The notes: a model not told the origin generated them from the letters alone. A stretch of 55,005 bases of DNA from an uncultured Opitutaceae bacterium (GCA_937942145.1 CALDFV010000303.1:1-55005), one strand, 5' to 3'. Positions 41,901-50,832 are shown, counted from the first letter of the stretch. Made by a program: numbers and translations.

Positions 41901-42144
41901 TTTCCTTGATGCCTGCGACATCGAACAGAGCTTCTTCCAAACGCATGACGATCGATTCCTCCACTTCGGTTGGTGTGGAGCCCCGGTAGACAACGCTTAC
42001 CTCGATCTCTCTTTGCAGATAGTCAGGCCATTCTCTGAGTACGACCTTGTTCAATCCCAAGTAGCCGCCGACCAGCACAATGGCGAACATCAGAATATTC
42101 GCCGCCACCCCATTATTCGTAAACCATTCAATTATCCTATTCAT
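38911..42144 (-). CDS. RND efflux transporter permease (AcrB/HAE1-like)
   Basis: This 1077-residue inner-membrane pump has the RND layout of twelve helices and two large periplasmic loops. The proton-relay pair Asp398/Asp399 is in G-I-V-V-D-D-A-I, and F-x-x-N-G-V-A-A-N stands near the N-terminus. The sequence is close to the acriflavin-resistance class, exporting drugs, lipophilic compounds or lipids by H+ antiport. Its adaptor gene lies 20 bases upstream; no outer-membrane TolC-like gene is in the window, so a channel must be supplied from elsewhere. Confidence 0.94.
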   Translation of the reverse strand: MNRIIEWFTNNGVAANILMFAIVLVGGYLGLNKVVLREWPDYLQREIEVSVVYRGSTPTEVEESIVMRLEEALFDVAGIKEMQSRASEGSGSVTLEIEEGYDMNQILDQVKDRVDSINTFPVEAERPRVSQDTFTERLMAVVISGNLGEKDLMQLGEIVRDDLTALPNISLVSMKVARPYEIGIEVSEESLKRHGLTFDQIVQSVRNSSVNLSAGSVRTNAGDILLRTSNQAYNYEDFSKIVVYTRDDGTRLTLEDVAKVNDGFDETPLISNYNGQRCVVLDVYRSGDQNLIVLADEVKAYLEEKQPTLPEGVNLSYWSDDSERVKQRLSTLAGSAITGFVLVLIVLSLFLRPSLAFWVSLGIPIAFSGAFIMFYLWDVSLNMSTLFAFILVLGIVVDDAIITGENVFRRMQQGEGSLDASVKGTQEVAVPVIFGVLTTIVAFYPLQAMTGFMGNNLKQISYVVIPVLLFSLIESKLILPAHLKHCKNIGATGGNESKANFLSRFQRKIATGLERGIDRFYRPVLEVCLRNRYVTFSVFVGGLAIVWSLVATNRIQSSFYPRIPSDQVTIRLQMPAGTPFETTDSHIRRMEKIALDYKEKVNEEYGTEMIRNVFATAGGQPMYRSYGSRAVGVAELGEVVIELTPFELHGLNYGSSEATAFLRQAIGPIPDAERLSLGFLRGGGSGVYLRFTSPSFDDLKAASSQLQDKLVEYRGLSEITDSFESAKAEFELQLKPQAEYLGITASNLARQVRQAFFGTEAQRIQRGRNDVRVMVRYPEAQRKSLATLDSMMIRTPNGTEVPFDTVAEIEPGKSLPAIYRVDRMRQLTVSAEAESDEIDVDSIVMELERDFLPSLAEQYTGMNYVKSGNARQQEEDARNIRFNTILVVLGVYVLLAIPFKSYVKPFVVMAVIPFGIVGAILGHVIMDWILGAIWDDGVTVNIMSQLGFLALSGVVVNDSLIMVHFISARVKEGVKLGEAVRSAGVRRFRPILLTSMTTFAGLLPLMFEQSRGSKFMIPMAISLGWGVVFATVITLILVPINTLILDDIKRGFSVYWRWQWNQPQEVVLEAEAIADKS

Positions 42145-42164
42145 CGCAGGCCTCCTCCAATCAA

Positions 42165-43418
42165 CTACTGAACGACCTGATCAGCGTCACCGCTTTCAGG
42201 TAGTGATCTTTTCGCTACATCTATTCCATCCTCAAAAACGACCGCTACCTTCATGCCCTCCGAAGGGAAACTCAAATGCGTCAAACACACGCGGTCGCCG
42301 GGACTCAACCCGCTACTCACAACAAGGCTTTCCTCGTCACTCCACTCGATTTCTATCGACTTTCTTCTCAATGTCCCATCTTCCTCTATTACGACGACGT
42401 ACTCGTTTTTTCGGTACATTTCCCTTGGGATGACAATCATATTTTCAAGAACCTTGCCTTCAATTTTGGCCTGCACAAAAGAACCGACTTTGAGAGGCGG
42501 TCTGCCGTCGCCCTGCTTTCGATAGGGGTCAACGACTTGGGCAACAAAGAACAATTGCCGGGACTGTACATCGAAGGCGCCTTCAGCCCGGACGATTTGG
42601 CCCGACCACTCAAGAGTCTCGTTGCCAATAGTCGTCGTCAGGGCAACTTTCGGCATCGAACGATCCAAATTCGAGTCGTCGCGGTAAAGCTCGGGAACAT
42701 CAATGAAACCAATCTCCCTTTCGCTTAAGGGCAGGCGTATTTCGGCATAGTCCACCGCATAGATCTCGGCTAGCACACTGCCCGAATTGACGAACTGGCC
42801 AATGTCGACGCGCTTTTCGAGGATGCGACCCGCATAGGGCGCAGTGATCGTTGTACGCTCCAAATTCAGCCGCGCATTTTCGACTCGAGCCTCAGCGGAG
42901 GCCACGTCCGCTCTCGCTTGAGCCAGTTGCGGATCACGGCTTACGAGCTCCGGAGGCTCAACCCCTGGATTGAGTCGACCCCAATCTTTCCTGGCTTGAG
43001 CCGCATTAGCTTCCTCCTCCGCCAAAGCGAGTCTCGCCCTAGCCGAAGTCGCTTCCGCGGAAATGACAGCGGTTTCGTAGTCTCGCTTATCTATCTCCAA
43101 CAACGTTTCTCCTTCTTCAAAGAATTCGCCGGCCCTAAAGGCGGGAGCCACATTTACCACTTTTCCCCTGACCTCGGATATCAGGGAACTTTCCGTTCGG
43201 GCCTGAACCGTACCTTGAGATTGGAGCCAAACCTGATAATCGACCGGCTCTAGACTGTAGACACTCACTTCCGGCAACGTTTCCGTCTGGGGAAACTTTC
43301 GCGGAGGCGGCTCAGACCAAAATATCCAATAGCAAATCCCTGCGGAAACCGCTAGGACAGCTAAGGGGGGAAGCATGCGAAGGAAAAACATAGTTACGAC
43401 AGATGAACGCGGGAACAC
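42165..43418 (-). CDS. RND efflux periplasmic adaptor subunit (membrane fusion protein)
   Basis: This protein has 417 residues from GTG 43418, or 408 from ATG 43391 (MFFLRMLPPLAV); neither has a clear ribosome-binding site. An N-terminal membrane anchor is followed by the lipoyl half motif (V-x-S-E-V-R-G-K-V), an alpha-hairpin rich in Ala, Glu and Arg, the second lipoyl half (T-T-I-T-A-P-Y-A-G-R-I), a beta-barrel and a membrane-proximal domain. It connects the RND pump at 38911 to an outer-membrane channel and is cotranscribed with it. Confidence 0.9.
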   Translation of the reverse strand: MFPRSSVVTMFFLRMLPPLAVLAVSAGICYWIFWSEPPPRKFPQTETLPEVSVYSLEPVDYQVWLQSQGTVQARTESSLISEVRGKVVNVAPAFRAGEFFEEGETLLEIDKRDYETAVISAEATSARARLALAEEEANAAQARKDWGRLNPGVEPPELVSRDPQLAQARADVASAEARVENARLNLERTTITAPYAGRILEKRVDIGQFVNSGSVLAEIYAVDYAEIRLPLSEREIGFIDVPELYRDDSNLDRSMPKVALTTTIGNETLEWSGQIVRAEGAFDVQSRQLFFVAQVVDPYRKQGDGRPPLKVGSFVQAKIEGKVLENMIVIPREMYRKNEYVVVIEEDGTLRRKSIEIEWSDEESLVVSSGLSPGDRVCLTHLSFPSEGMKVAVVFEDGIDVAKRSLPESGDADQVVQ

Positions 43419-43556
43419 TAGTTATTCATTCGTTTATCTGTCAATTGGACCCAAAAATCCAGAATGAGTGAAATTTGAATCTCCCCGAGGCGCCGAAACT
43501 ACCGTTTTGACAAGCGCTCCTCTGAAAAACACGGTTAACCCTACCACGATCATCAC

Positions 43557-43916
43557 ATGAGCAACCTGGTCCCAAACAACAACGACTATTCGGAAAACTA
43601 TAGTGAAGAAGGGCTTAAGGAAAAGATTGCCAAATTCGCCAAAACCGCTGGGCGCGAAGTCGTTGAAAAAGCTCTAATCCTTTTCTTTGCCGCTTCAGAT
43701 CCGGATACTCCCAAAAAGTCGAAAGCGATCATCTTTTCCGCTTTAGGATATTTCATTCTGCCGCTGGACGCGATCCCCGACATTACGCCGATTCTCGGAT
43801 TTACTGACGACCTAGGCGCTATCGCTCTAGCCCTAGCGACGGTAGCTGCCCATATCAAACCCGAACACAGAGAAAGGGCGAAACAGAAAGCGCTAAAATG
43901 GTTCGGTGAGGATTGA
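43557..43916 (+). CDS. YkvA/DUF1232-family membrane protein
   Basis: This 119-residue protein has the DUF1232 core: A-L-G-Y-F-I-L-P-L-D-A-I-P-D-I-T-P-I-L-G-F-T-D-D, with an invariant D-x-x-P-D and G-x-x-D-D. It is followed by an amphipathic helix and a basic C-terminus. The family is widespread with no settled function. It converges on the exonuclease III gene ten bases away. Confidence 0.9.
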   Translation: MSNLVPNNNDYSENYSEEGLKEKIAKFAKTAGREVVEKALILFFAASDPDTPKKSKAIIFSALGYFILPLDAIPDITPILGFTDDLGAIALALATVAAHIKPEHRERAKQKALKWFGED

Positions 43917-43926
43917 GCCGGCTATG

Positions 43927-44682
43927 TCACTTCCATTCCATCGTCACGGGACAATGGTCCGAGCCAAGAACCTCCGGGAGGATTTCTGCGGCTTTAAGTC
44001 GAGATCGTAGCAGCTGCGAGATGATGAAATAGTCTATACGCCACCCGACATTTCGGGCTCGAGAGTTGGCCCGAAAACTCCACCACGAATAGTGTCCCTT
44101 GCCCTGCTTAAACTCGCGAAAGGTATCAATGAAACCAGAGTCGACAATTGCATCGAAGTCCGCTCGCTCCTCCTTCGTGAATCCCGCGTTTTTCCGATTC
44201 GTCTTTGGGTTGGCCAGATCGTCTTCTGTATGCGCAACATTCAGGTCCCCGCAAAATACGACTGGCTTCAATTTCTCCAGCGACTTCATCCGAGCGAGAA
44301 AGGCTTCATTCCATTCCCTCCGGTAGGGCAAGCGCTTCAACTCGTTCTGCGAATTGGGCGTATACACATTGGTTAGAAAAAAATCATCGTACTCAAGAGT
44401 GACTACGCGACCCTCACTATCGTGTTCTTTGAGCCCAAGGCCATAGCTAACGGACAAGGGCTCGTGGGGAGTGATGATAGCCGTCCCCGAATACCCCTTC
44501 TTCTCCGCTTCATTCGCAAAAACATGTAGTCCGCTTCGCCAACCAATATTCTCTACAATTTCGCTCGTTGCCTTGGTCTCCTGCAGACAAATGAAGTCTG
44601 CCCCACAGGAGTCGAAAAACGTCATCGCCCCCTTTTTCACTGCCGCACGAACCCCATTCACGTTCCAGGATATAAATTTCAT
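43927..44682 (-). CDS. xth: Exodeoxyribonuclease III (AP endonuclease)
   Basis: This 251-residue EEP-family nuclease has M-K-F-I-S-W-N-V-N-G-V-R-A, the catalytic Glu in C-L-Q-E-T-K, the N-V-Y-T-P-N segment, the active-site G-D-L-N-V-A-H, W-R-I-D-Y and the C-terminal G-S-D-H-C-P-V catalytic Asp-His. It cleaves at abasic sites and removes 3'-blocking groups in base excision repair. The length matches bacterial ExoA/XthA. It is transcribed alone. Confidence 0.94.
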   Translation of the reverse strand: MKFISWNVNGVRAAVKKGAMTFFDSCGADFICLQETKATSEIVENIGWRSGLHVFANEAEKKGYSGTAIITPHEPLSVSYGLGLKEHDSEGRVVTLEYDDFFLTNVYTPNSQNELKRLPYRREWNEAFLARMKSLEKLKPVVFCGDLNVAHTEDDLANPKTNRKNAGFTKEERADFDAIVDSGFIDTFREFKQGKGHYSWWSFRANSRARNVGWRIDYFIISQLLRSRLKAAEILPEVLGSDHCPVTMEWK

Positions 44683-44805
44683 TCGGTCGGTGATAGGTTT
44701 GAATTGGTAGCAAGCAAACGTTTAGTTACGCTCTATTATCGGAAAGCATGACTCACTGAGTCCTCGACATGAGTCCCGGCCCTTCTACAGTCGCGCCCGA
44801 TTTAA

Positions 44806-46305
44806 ATGATTTCCGAAGAACAGATTCCACTAGGCAACCGTATCCCAGACAGACTCCATGCCGTGTCTGTTAGTCTGCCTACAATGGAAGAGGTGATTGG
44901 CTACGAGGAGCGCGACCCTTCGATACTCAGTCGTATGAACTCGGGATACCCACGCTTCGTGAAGCACGAATGCCTACGCCAAATCGAGATTTTCTGGCAG
45001 GAGTTTTTCGACAAGCCAAACGAGCCGATTTGGCTAACGGCATCCGAAGAAATCGCCCACCTACTAGAGTCCCATCTTAATTGCCCCGAATCCAAATTCC
45101 TCAAGCATCAAGGAGTATCAGGTGTCAGAATACCGAATGGCGAAGCGCTGAATCGCGAAGCCAAGCTCTTTCTTCAACATATTGGTGGCTACCTTTGTTC
45201 TAGAAAAGCGGAGGACTATCTCGTCGCCAATGAACTCCAAAAAAGTGCGCAACCGGAATCGCTCTTCGAAGGAGATGCTGAAGCGAAAATTATTAGCGTA
45301 CTTCAGCCGCTTTTAGGACGGGAAGCCTCAGAAGCGATCCTCCTCGCGAACTCTGGCATGAACGCGATTTACGCGACATTTCAAGCCGTCAACCAAATCC
45401 AAGCCCCCAAAGGTCGGCATTCCTGGATCAGGCTTGGCTGGCTATATGCCGATACGATGCACATCCTTGACAAGCTTTCGCACGGAGGCAGCTCCAACAA
45501 GGATTTGCACGACGTCTTCGATCTCGACCAGCTTGAAACGCTTCTCGCCAAGAACCCGGACTCCTTCGCCGGAATAATAACCGAAACGCCAACCAATCCT
45601 TTGATACAATCCATGGACATTGAGCGTATTCGAGAATTGGCCACAACCTATGGCGTCTATCTTGTATTGGACCCCACTGTACTTTCTCCCGCTAACGTCG
45701 ATGTTTCACCCTACGCGGATATCATCGTAAACAGCCTTACCAAGTACGCCGCCAACGAAGGAGATGTCATCATGGGAGCCGTATCCGTAATGAACCATTG
45801 CCCAGATAATAAGTCTATCTGCGATAGTGTTTCGAAGTTTGCAAACTACCCATATGAGCGAAATCAGCAACGCCTCGCTCAGCAGATTGACGGATATCTC
45901 CCTCACTTGGAACGGGTCAACGAGTCTACGATGCAAGTCGTCGAGTACTTGAACCGCCATCCAAAAGTCAGTCGGGTTCACTGGGCCAATGAGCCAAGGT
46001 CCCAATCGAATTTCCAGAAAATCGCTCGCAGCGAAAATTCAATCGGAGGAATGATTTCCTTTGATTTAGAATCAGATCTCAACCGCTTCTACGATCGCCT
46101 CACTATTTGCAAGGGTCCTAGCTTTGGCATGAAGCACTCCTTAGCATGTCCCTTTATGTACCTAGCGCACTACGAGCTTGTATCCACTAGAAAAGGTCGG
46201 GAACAACTCGCCCAAGCCGGAATCAATCCGGAGCTGATTCGATTTAGCGTAGGGGCAGAACCCGTTGCAGCCATTATCGACAGCCTCCGCTTTGCGCTTT
46301 CCTGA
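44806..46305 (+). CDS. Cys/Met-metabolism PLP-dependent enzyme with N-terminal extension
   Basis: This 499-residue protein is of the cystathionine gamma-synthase/gamma-lyase fold. The core shows E-T-P-T-N-P-L-I (the E-x-P-x-N-P signature), D-P-T-V-L-S-P-A and the PLP Lys313 in N-S-L-T-K-Y-A-A-N-E-G-D. The usual family length is about 390; here the N-terminal 130 residues are extra and do not match a known domain I recognise. It could make cystathionine, cleave a thioether or act as an O-acyl-homoserine sulfhydrylase; the extension leaves the reaction open. Confidence 0.82.
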   Translation: MISEEQIPLGNRIPDRLHAVSVSLPTMEEVIGYEERDPSILSRMNSGYPRFVKHECLRQIEIFWQEFFDKPNEPIWLTASEEIAHLLESHLNCPESKFLKHQGVSGVRIPNGEALNREAKLFLQHIGGYLCSRKAEDYLVANELQKSAQPESLFEGDAEAKIISVLQPLLGREASEAILLANSGMNAIYATFQAVNQIQAPKGRHSWIRLGWLYADTMHILDKLSHGGSSNKDLHDVFDLDQLETLLAKNPDSFAGIITETPTNPLIQSMDIERIRELATTYGVYLVLDPTVLSPANVDVSPYADIIVNSLTKYAANEGDVIMGAVSVMNHCPDNKSICDSVSKFANYPYERNQQRLAQQIDGYLPHLERVNESTMQVVEYLNRHPKVSRVHWANEPRSQSNFQKIARSENSIGGMISFDLESDLNRFYDRLTICKGPSFGMKHSLACPFMYLAHYELVSTRKGREQLAQAGINPELIRFSVGAEPVAAIIDSLRFALS

Positions 46306-46440
46306 ATCCGTTTTCAACTCACCCCGCGATTCGATTCAATCACTAGGATTTGTTCCCGTCCTCCTTTCTGAGTAGCGTGTGATGTTAGAGGATTCAATAT
46401 TGGGTTGTAATAAGACCACGCTTCACTACACCCAGCCAGC

Positions 46441-46890
46441 ATGTCCCGAAATGGCAGACCTGACACTGGCGAAATCCACTATGACCTACCGTCACCGTAC
46501 GTGCCTCACGCTTGCGGCCTGCTTCACCTGCCTCGATTTATCGCCAAAGCGAAACGTCACGTAAAAGACGAGCTCGGCAAATCCTACCAGCGAAACTATA
46601 AAAAGGGCTTCGATCGGTTTCTCTGCCTACATCTCGGTATCGACCCAGACACCGTTGAAGAAATCGTAAGAGAAAGCTCCAGCGACGAGGAAATCGACAA
46701 TCGTCTCGCCGAGATTTTTCCTTCGGATCTTCGCGTCGAGAAGTGGAATAGAGAGTTGGTCCAAAAAGGGATGAGCGAAATGGGTCGCGAGGCGCTTGAA
46801 AGCGCGAAGCGGAAAATGGGCATCGAAGATCGTACCGACCTGATCAGCTTCGCCGACATGATCGAATTTGACGAAGAGCGCATTCAGTGA
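46441..46890 (+). CDS. DUF5069 protein
   Basis: This 149-residue protein has the DUF5069 signature L-P-R-F-I-A-K-A-K-R-H near the start and F-D-R-F-L-C-L-H-L-G-I-D, and an acidic helical C-terminus. The family is typical of Verrucomicrobia and Planctomycetes and has no known function. It precedes the glycoside-hydrolase-like gene by 31 bases and probably belongs to the same transcript. Confidence 0.82.
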   Translation: MSRNGRPDTGEIHYDLPSPYVPHACGLLHLPRFIAKAKRHVKDELGKSYQRNYKKGFDRFLCLHLGIDPDTVEEIVRESSSDEEIDNRLAEIFPSDLRVEKWNRELVQKGMSEMGREALESAKRKMGIEDRTDLISFADMIEFDEERIQ

Positions 46891-46921
46891 ATAATCCAAG
46901 CCTTTCCCTTAAAAGCTTTCT

Positions 46922-48469
46922 ATGAGCGACTCTTCAAATCGAGATCCAATCATTTGCGCCAGCAACTCAGCTCAGCTTAGAGGATGCCATGAGATTTCGT
47001 TTCCTTCCAGCAGTCCCGACTGCCCCGACCTACCCTTAATCGTAGCCTATACTCTACCGAGCGGCGCTATCAAATCGACGCGAGGCTTTTTGACAGGCGA
47101 CGGCTTAATGAAAGCGCGTTGCTACATTAACGAAGAGGGGGTGTGGTCTTGGGAGGCAAAAAACGTAGAAGGCCGATGCCTTGAAACAGGGACTTTCCAC
47201 GCGAGTCCATCTGCACTGCCAGGGAAATTGACGATCTCCAAAAAAGACCCAAGACAGTTTCAATACGACAGTGGGAAGTGGTATTTAAACTTTTGCGACA
47301 ATGCCTTCCGGTTGTTTGCGAATGAGGAGAATCGCTGGAAACCCTATATTGATCAGGCCGCCCAAGCGGGTTTCAATCGAATTCGCTCGTGGCTCGCCCC
47401 ATCCCCAGATTCCCTTTTTCAGCCGGATCGAAAACGGCTCAACCTCAAAGTCTGGGACGAGATCGACGAACGGCTCAACTACGCGCTTCAGAGGCATCCG
47501 GAAATTCAATTTGAGATTATTCTCTACGGGCCAGAATTCGAGGAATTGAAACGACTCGAAGAGGGAGAACCCAGCGCCCATTCCGCCCTGCGATACGCGA
47601 TTGAGCGATTTGCGCCCCTACCGAACGTCCATTGGTCGATCGCACACGACCTAACTGAAGCAGGATCTGCTTCGGAGGACGCCCTCGTCATGGTCGGAGA
47701 AATCCTAGCAGGAAATGACCCGTGGTATTCCCTCATCACTTCGTGTGGGAAGAGGTTCGACCCACCAATCCTGACTTCCCAGAAATGGTTTTCCTTTCAG
47801 TCGATCTTCTCCCTCGGTCAAATAACAGGTGAAAAGTCCCTCGAAGCCAGGGCCACTGAAAGTAAACCAGTCGCGCTGGCTCAAGATCGCGGTGAACAGG
47901 AATACCCGCCCCGATTTCCTCGGTACTATTTTCGCCGGCTGTTTTGGGGAACGATCCTATCGGGCGCCCTGCCATCATACTCTGGCTTAATTTCCTCAGA
48001 GCCCTTCGACCGAAATCGGCGAGGCATAGAGGGGTATTACGATGCCTGCAATTCTGGTCGCCTTCGATTCGGAGCCCATGACATCCTTCAGATAAAGAAG
48101 TTTTTCAATGACACCAAAATCAGCCTGGAAAACTGGATTCCCAACGATGCGATCACCGGAAGCAACCCGCTGCTGGCGAAGTCCATCTTGTCCAGTGACC
48201 AGACCGAATGTATCGCCTACATCGCGAATCCAGAATCATTTGCGGGACACAATCCAGACGGCTATAACGGCATTCATTCAGACGAATCGACCGACTCCAG
48301 TGAAACCTTCACGACCGCAACCCTTGAACTACCCTTTTCCAGCGGAGTAATCAAATGGTACAACCCCACGACGGGCCTCTGGAAGGGAGAAGCAGAAATA
48401 ACGAAAAACTCTACGACGCTTCTAACTCCAGCACCGGGCGACTGGGTCGTCTGGGCCAAGCGGAGTTGA
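46922..48469 (+). CDS. Glycoside-hydrolase-like protein (DUF5060/DUF4038 type)
   Basis: This 515-residue protein has three regions. About residues 1-110 form a beta-sandwich like DUF5060, with the W-S-W-E-A-K segment. A TIM-barrel-like centre has G-F-N-R-I-R-S-W and a C-terminal beta domain with V-I-K-W-Y-N-P-T-T-G-L-W ends the chain. The layout matches apiosidase-type DUF4038 proteins. The usual acid pair at the end of strand 4 is not obvious: the segment reads W-S-I-A-H-D-L-T-E. No signal peptide is seen, so it is probably cytoplasmic and may have lost or changed activity. Confidence 0.7.
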   Translation: MSDSSNRDPIICASNSAQLRGCHEISFPSSSPDCPDLPLIVAYTLPSGAIKSTRGFLTGDGLMKARCYINEEGVWSWEAKNVEGRCLETGTFHASPSALPGKLTISKKDPRQFQYDSGKWYLNFCDNAFRLFANEENRWKPYIDQAAQAGFNRIRSWLAPSPDSLFQPDRKRLNLKVWDEIDERLNYALQRHPEIQFEIILYGPEFEELKRLEEGEPSAHSALRYAIERFAPLPNVHWSIAHDLTEAGSASEDALVMVGEILAGNDPWYSLITSCGKRFDPPILTSQKWFSFQSIFSLGQITGEKSLEARATESKPVALAQDRGEQEYPPRFPRYYFRRLFWGTILSGALPSYSGLISSEPFDRNRRGIEGYYDACNSGRLRFGAHDILQIKKFFNDTKISLENWIPNDAITGSNPLLAKSILSSDQTECIAYIANPESFAGHNPDGYNGIHSDESTDSSETFTTATLELPFSSGVIKWYNPTTGLWKGEAEITKNSTTLLTPAPGDWVVWAKRS

Positions 48470-48521
48470 AGGCTTGGACTCCGCTGCTTAGCGATCTCTA
48501 TCAGGATCTGGGTCATTCACT

Positions 48522-48989
48522 ATGGACAAGATTGAAATCCTGCAAGTGATCGCGCAACGACTGGAGTCCGATCTCGAGCAAGCTACCGATGCCGCCATCG
48601 AGTCGGCTGAATCCGCAACTCACGAAGAGTCGAGGGCGGAAGGAAAATATGATACTCGAGGATTGGAAACGTCCTACTTGGCAAGCGGTCAAGCGCGTCA
48701 TGCCGTCGAATTGCGGGAGAGCCTGGCCGCTGTAAAAAACTTTAGCCTACCCGACTTCACCCAATCCTCTCCTATTGCGCTCGGAGCCCTCGTAACTTTG
48801 CTCTCTTCGCAAGGCCGGGAAATCTACTTTCTCGCTCCTGGAATGGGAGGTATGGAAATTCCTTGTGATGACAATTCAACGATAACCGTCATTTCATCAC
48901 GGTCTCCCATTGGAAATGAGCTGTTAGGAAAAAGTGTTGGCGACCGCATTCAAGCAGGCGGCGGCAAAACCATCATCCGCATCTCTTGA
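48522..48989 (+). CDS. GreA/GreB-like elongation-factor-domain protein
   Basis: This 155-residue protein has an N-terminal helical hairpin with E-S-A-T-H-E-E-S-R-A-E and a C-terminal FKBP-like domain ending I-S-S-R-S-P-I-G-N-E-L-L-G-K-S-V-G-D, the hallmark of GreA/GreB. The N-terminal hairpin is shorter or differently spaced than in true GreA, and the acidic tip may be altered, so it could act on RNA polymerase as a competitor or regulator rather than a cleavage factor. The gene lies 52 bases after the hydrolase-like gene. Confidence 0.78.
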   Translation: MDKIEILQVIAQRLESDLEQATDAAIESAESATHEESRAEGKYDTRGLETSYLASGQARHAVELRESLAAVKNFSLPDFTQSSPIALGALVTLLSSQGREIYFLAPGMGGMEIPCDDNSTITVISSRSPIGNELLGKSVGDRIQAGGGKTIIRIS

Positions 48990-49005
48990 ATCGATGCACA
49001 AAAAA

Positions 49006-49764
49006 CTAGGGAATCACCAAGGACATACCCGGCTGCAATTGCCTTTCACTGGGCAAAACCGAGCTATTTGCCTCTAGAATCTCCATCCAGCGACCTCCAT
49101 TCCCATATACCTCGCTACTGATTTTATAAAGGCTGTCCCCTTCCTTCACAACGTAAGTCCGGGTACCCGCAACGGGCGGATTTCCCGGCCGGGCAGGTAG
49201 CTGGCGATTGGGTGCCACGGACTCGATGCGTTCGGGTTCCTGCCTAGTCTGCGGCATGTTAAGGGTGCTATTTCTCGTTTCGGCCAACCGGCTTTTTAGG
49301 GTCTCGTTTTCGCGCCGAAGCTGTTCTATCGTATCCAATAGTTTCAGACGGTAATTTTTCGCGTCTTCCGTAGTGAGCAGATCCTTTTTCGCCGTCTTAA
49401 TCAGGTCCTCTACCCGAGCCATTCCTGCGCTGCGTTCCGACGAGTCCGGATCGCGGCTCTTAATAACTAGATAATGCTTAAAATGATAGATGGCGGAATA
49501 CTGGTCATCCATGTGATCCAGATGAATCAATCCTGCCTCCAGATGGGACTCGGGGGCGTTGCCGGATCTCTTCGAGATGATCTTGGTAAATTGCGAGAGC
49601 GCCTCGTTGTAGAGGTTGCGGGAAAGGAGATCCTTCGCTCTACGATACACGGGATCCTCCGTCTCACTCAGGACATCGAGCGACATCCGGTCGGAACAGC
49701 CCGTAAACACGAACGTCCCAATAAGAGCGAAAATAAGTTTTGATGCGTAGGATCTTCTTATCAT
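49006..49764 (-). CDS. LysM-domain lipoprotein with tetratricopeptide-like and coiled-coil regions
   Basis: This 252-residue protein has a lipoprotein signal ending FTGCS (Cys23). A TPR-like helical part (about 38-120), a coiled coil around L-D-T-I-E-Q-L-R-R-E-N-E-T-L and a C-terminal LysM domain (Y-V-V-K-E-G-D-S-L-Y-K-I-S, about 207-250) follow. It should sit at the outer membrane and bind peptidoglycan. It converges on the GreA/B-like gene and is divergent from kdsD. Confidence 0.88.
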   Translation of the reverse strand: MIRRSYASKLIFALIGTFVFTGCSDRMSLDVLSETEDPVYRRAKDLLSRNLYNEALSQFTKIISKRSGNAPESHLEAGLIHLDHMDDQYSAIYHFKHYLVIKSRDPDSSERSAGMARVEDLIKTAKKDLLTTEDAKNYRLKLLDTIEQLRRENETLKSRLAETRNSTLNMPQTRQEPERIESVAPNRQLPARPGNPPVAGTRTYVVKEGDSLYKISSEVYGNGGRWMEILEANSSVLPSERQLQPGMSLVIP

Positions 49765-49851
49765 GATCAGAAATGAACGTACACTATGAGACCACCTCTT
49801 GTTGACTTTCCAAGTCTGAAATCAGCTAAACGCATTCTCTCTCCCTGATCA

Positions 49852-50832
49852 ATGGATACTGACGAAATAATTGCTAAAGGCCGGCGGTGCATTGATATTG
49901 AAGCCGAGGCTCTGGCGAAAACTAGCGCTCAGCTTGATTCAGCGTTCGCTCAAGTCGCGGCGACTGTGATCGATTCCCTTAATGATGGGCAAAAGCTCAT
50001 TTTTTCCGGAATCGGGAAGAGTGCCCATATTGCCCGAAAACTGGTCGGAACATTCAACAGCATTGGCGCCCCCTCCACATTTCTAGATCCTGTAAACGCT
50101 CTCCACGGCGATATGGGCTTGTGCCGCAAAGGGGACGCTCTTTTAGCGTTTAGCAACAGCGGCGAGACCGAAGAGCTCCTTCGACTCGTACCCATTCTCA
50201 AACGATTCGACGTCCGAACGGTTGCCGTGACTTCTATGCCGGACGCCTCCCTCTCGAAGCTTTGCGACCAGCGCTTGATCTACTGGGCAGACAAGGAAGC
50301 CTGTCCGCTGGATCTTGCTCCCACTGCGAGCTCAACCGCATCTATGGCTATCGGAGACGCCCTCGCCATGGTGGTTTTAGAATGGAGAGCCTTCAGTCGA
50401 GAGGATTTCGTGCAGTTTCATCCCGGGGGAAGCATCGGCAAATCTCTGGCCGCGAGCGTTGATTCAATCATGCGTCCGACTGGGCAATTCGCGATTTCAA
50501 GCGACGAGGCGACCTGCAAGGAATGTCTCCAGCATATGACAAATCCCAACAGCGGATGCATCGCTCTTACAGACGAGAACGGCAAGCTGAGTGGGATCTT
50601 CACCGACGGAGACATTCGAAGGCTCGTTCTCGAGGATGCCGACTTCCTGGGGAAATCAGTATCCAGTTTCATGACACAATCTCCGATTACTATCAACTCT
50701 GGTTCTCTGGCCGTTGAGGCCCTGCGGATCTTCGAAAATCGGAAGATTGACGACCTAATCGTCGTTGACGCAGATTTCAAACCCATCGGAGTCATCGACG
50801 GACAGGATTTGACAAAGGTAAAGATGGTCTGA
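49852..50832 (+). CDS. kdsD: D-arabinose-5-phosphate isomerase (KpsF/GutQ family)
   Basis: This 326-residue protein has an N-terminal SIS sugar-isomerase domain and two C-terminal CBS domains. The catalytic residues of E. coli KdsD (Lys59, Glu111, Glu152, His193) align with Lys56 (GIGKS), Glu105 (SNSGETEE), Glu149 (DKEACP) and His190 (FHPGGSIGK). It converts ribulose 5-phosphate to arabinose 5-phosphate, the first step of Kdo synthesis for lipopolysaccharide, so the cell is expected to make a Kdo-containing outer membrane. The neighbouring Kdo genes are not in the window. Confidence 0.93.
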   Translation: MDTDEIIAKGRRCIDIEAEALAKTSAQLDSAFAQVAATVIDSLNDGQKLIFSGIGKSAHIARKLVGTFNSIGAPSTFLDPVNALHGDMGLCRKGDALLAFSNSGETEELLRLVPILKRFDVRTVAVTSMPDASLSKLCDQRLIYWADKEACPLDLAPTASSTASMAIGDALAMVVLEWRAFSREDFVQFHPGGSIGKSLAASVDSIMRPTGQFAISSDEATCKECLQHMTNPNSGCIALTDENGKLSGIFTDGDIRRLVLEDADFLGKSVSSFMTQSPITINSGSLAVEALRIFENRKIDDLIVVDADFKPIGVIDGQDLTKVKMV

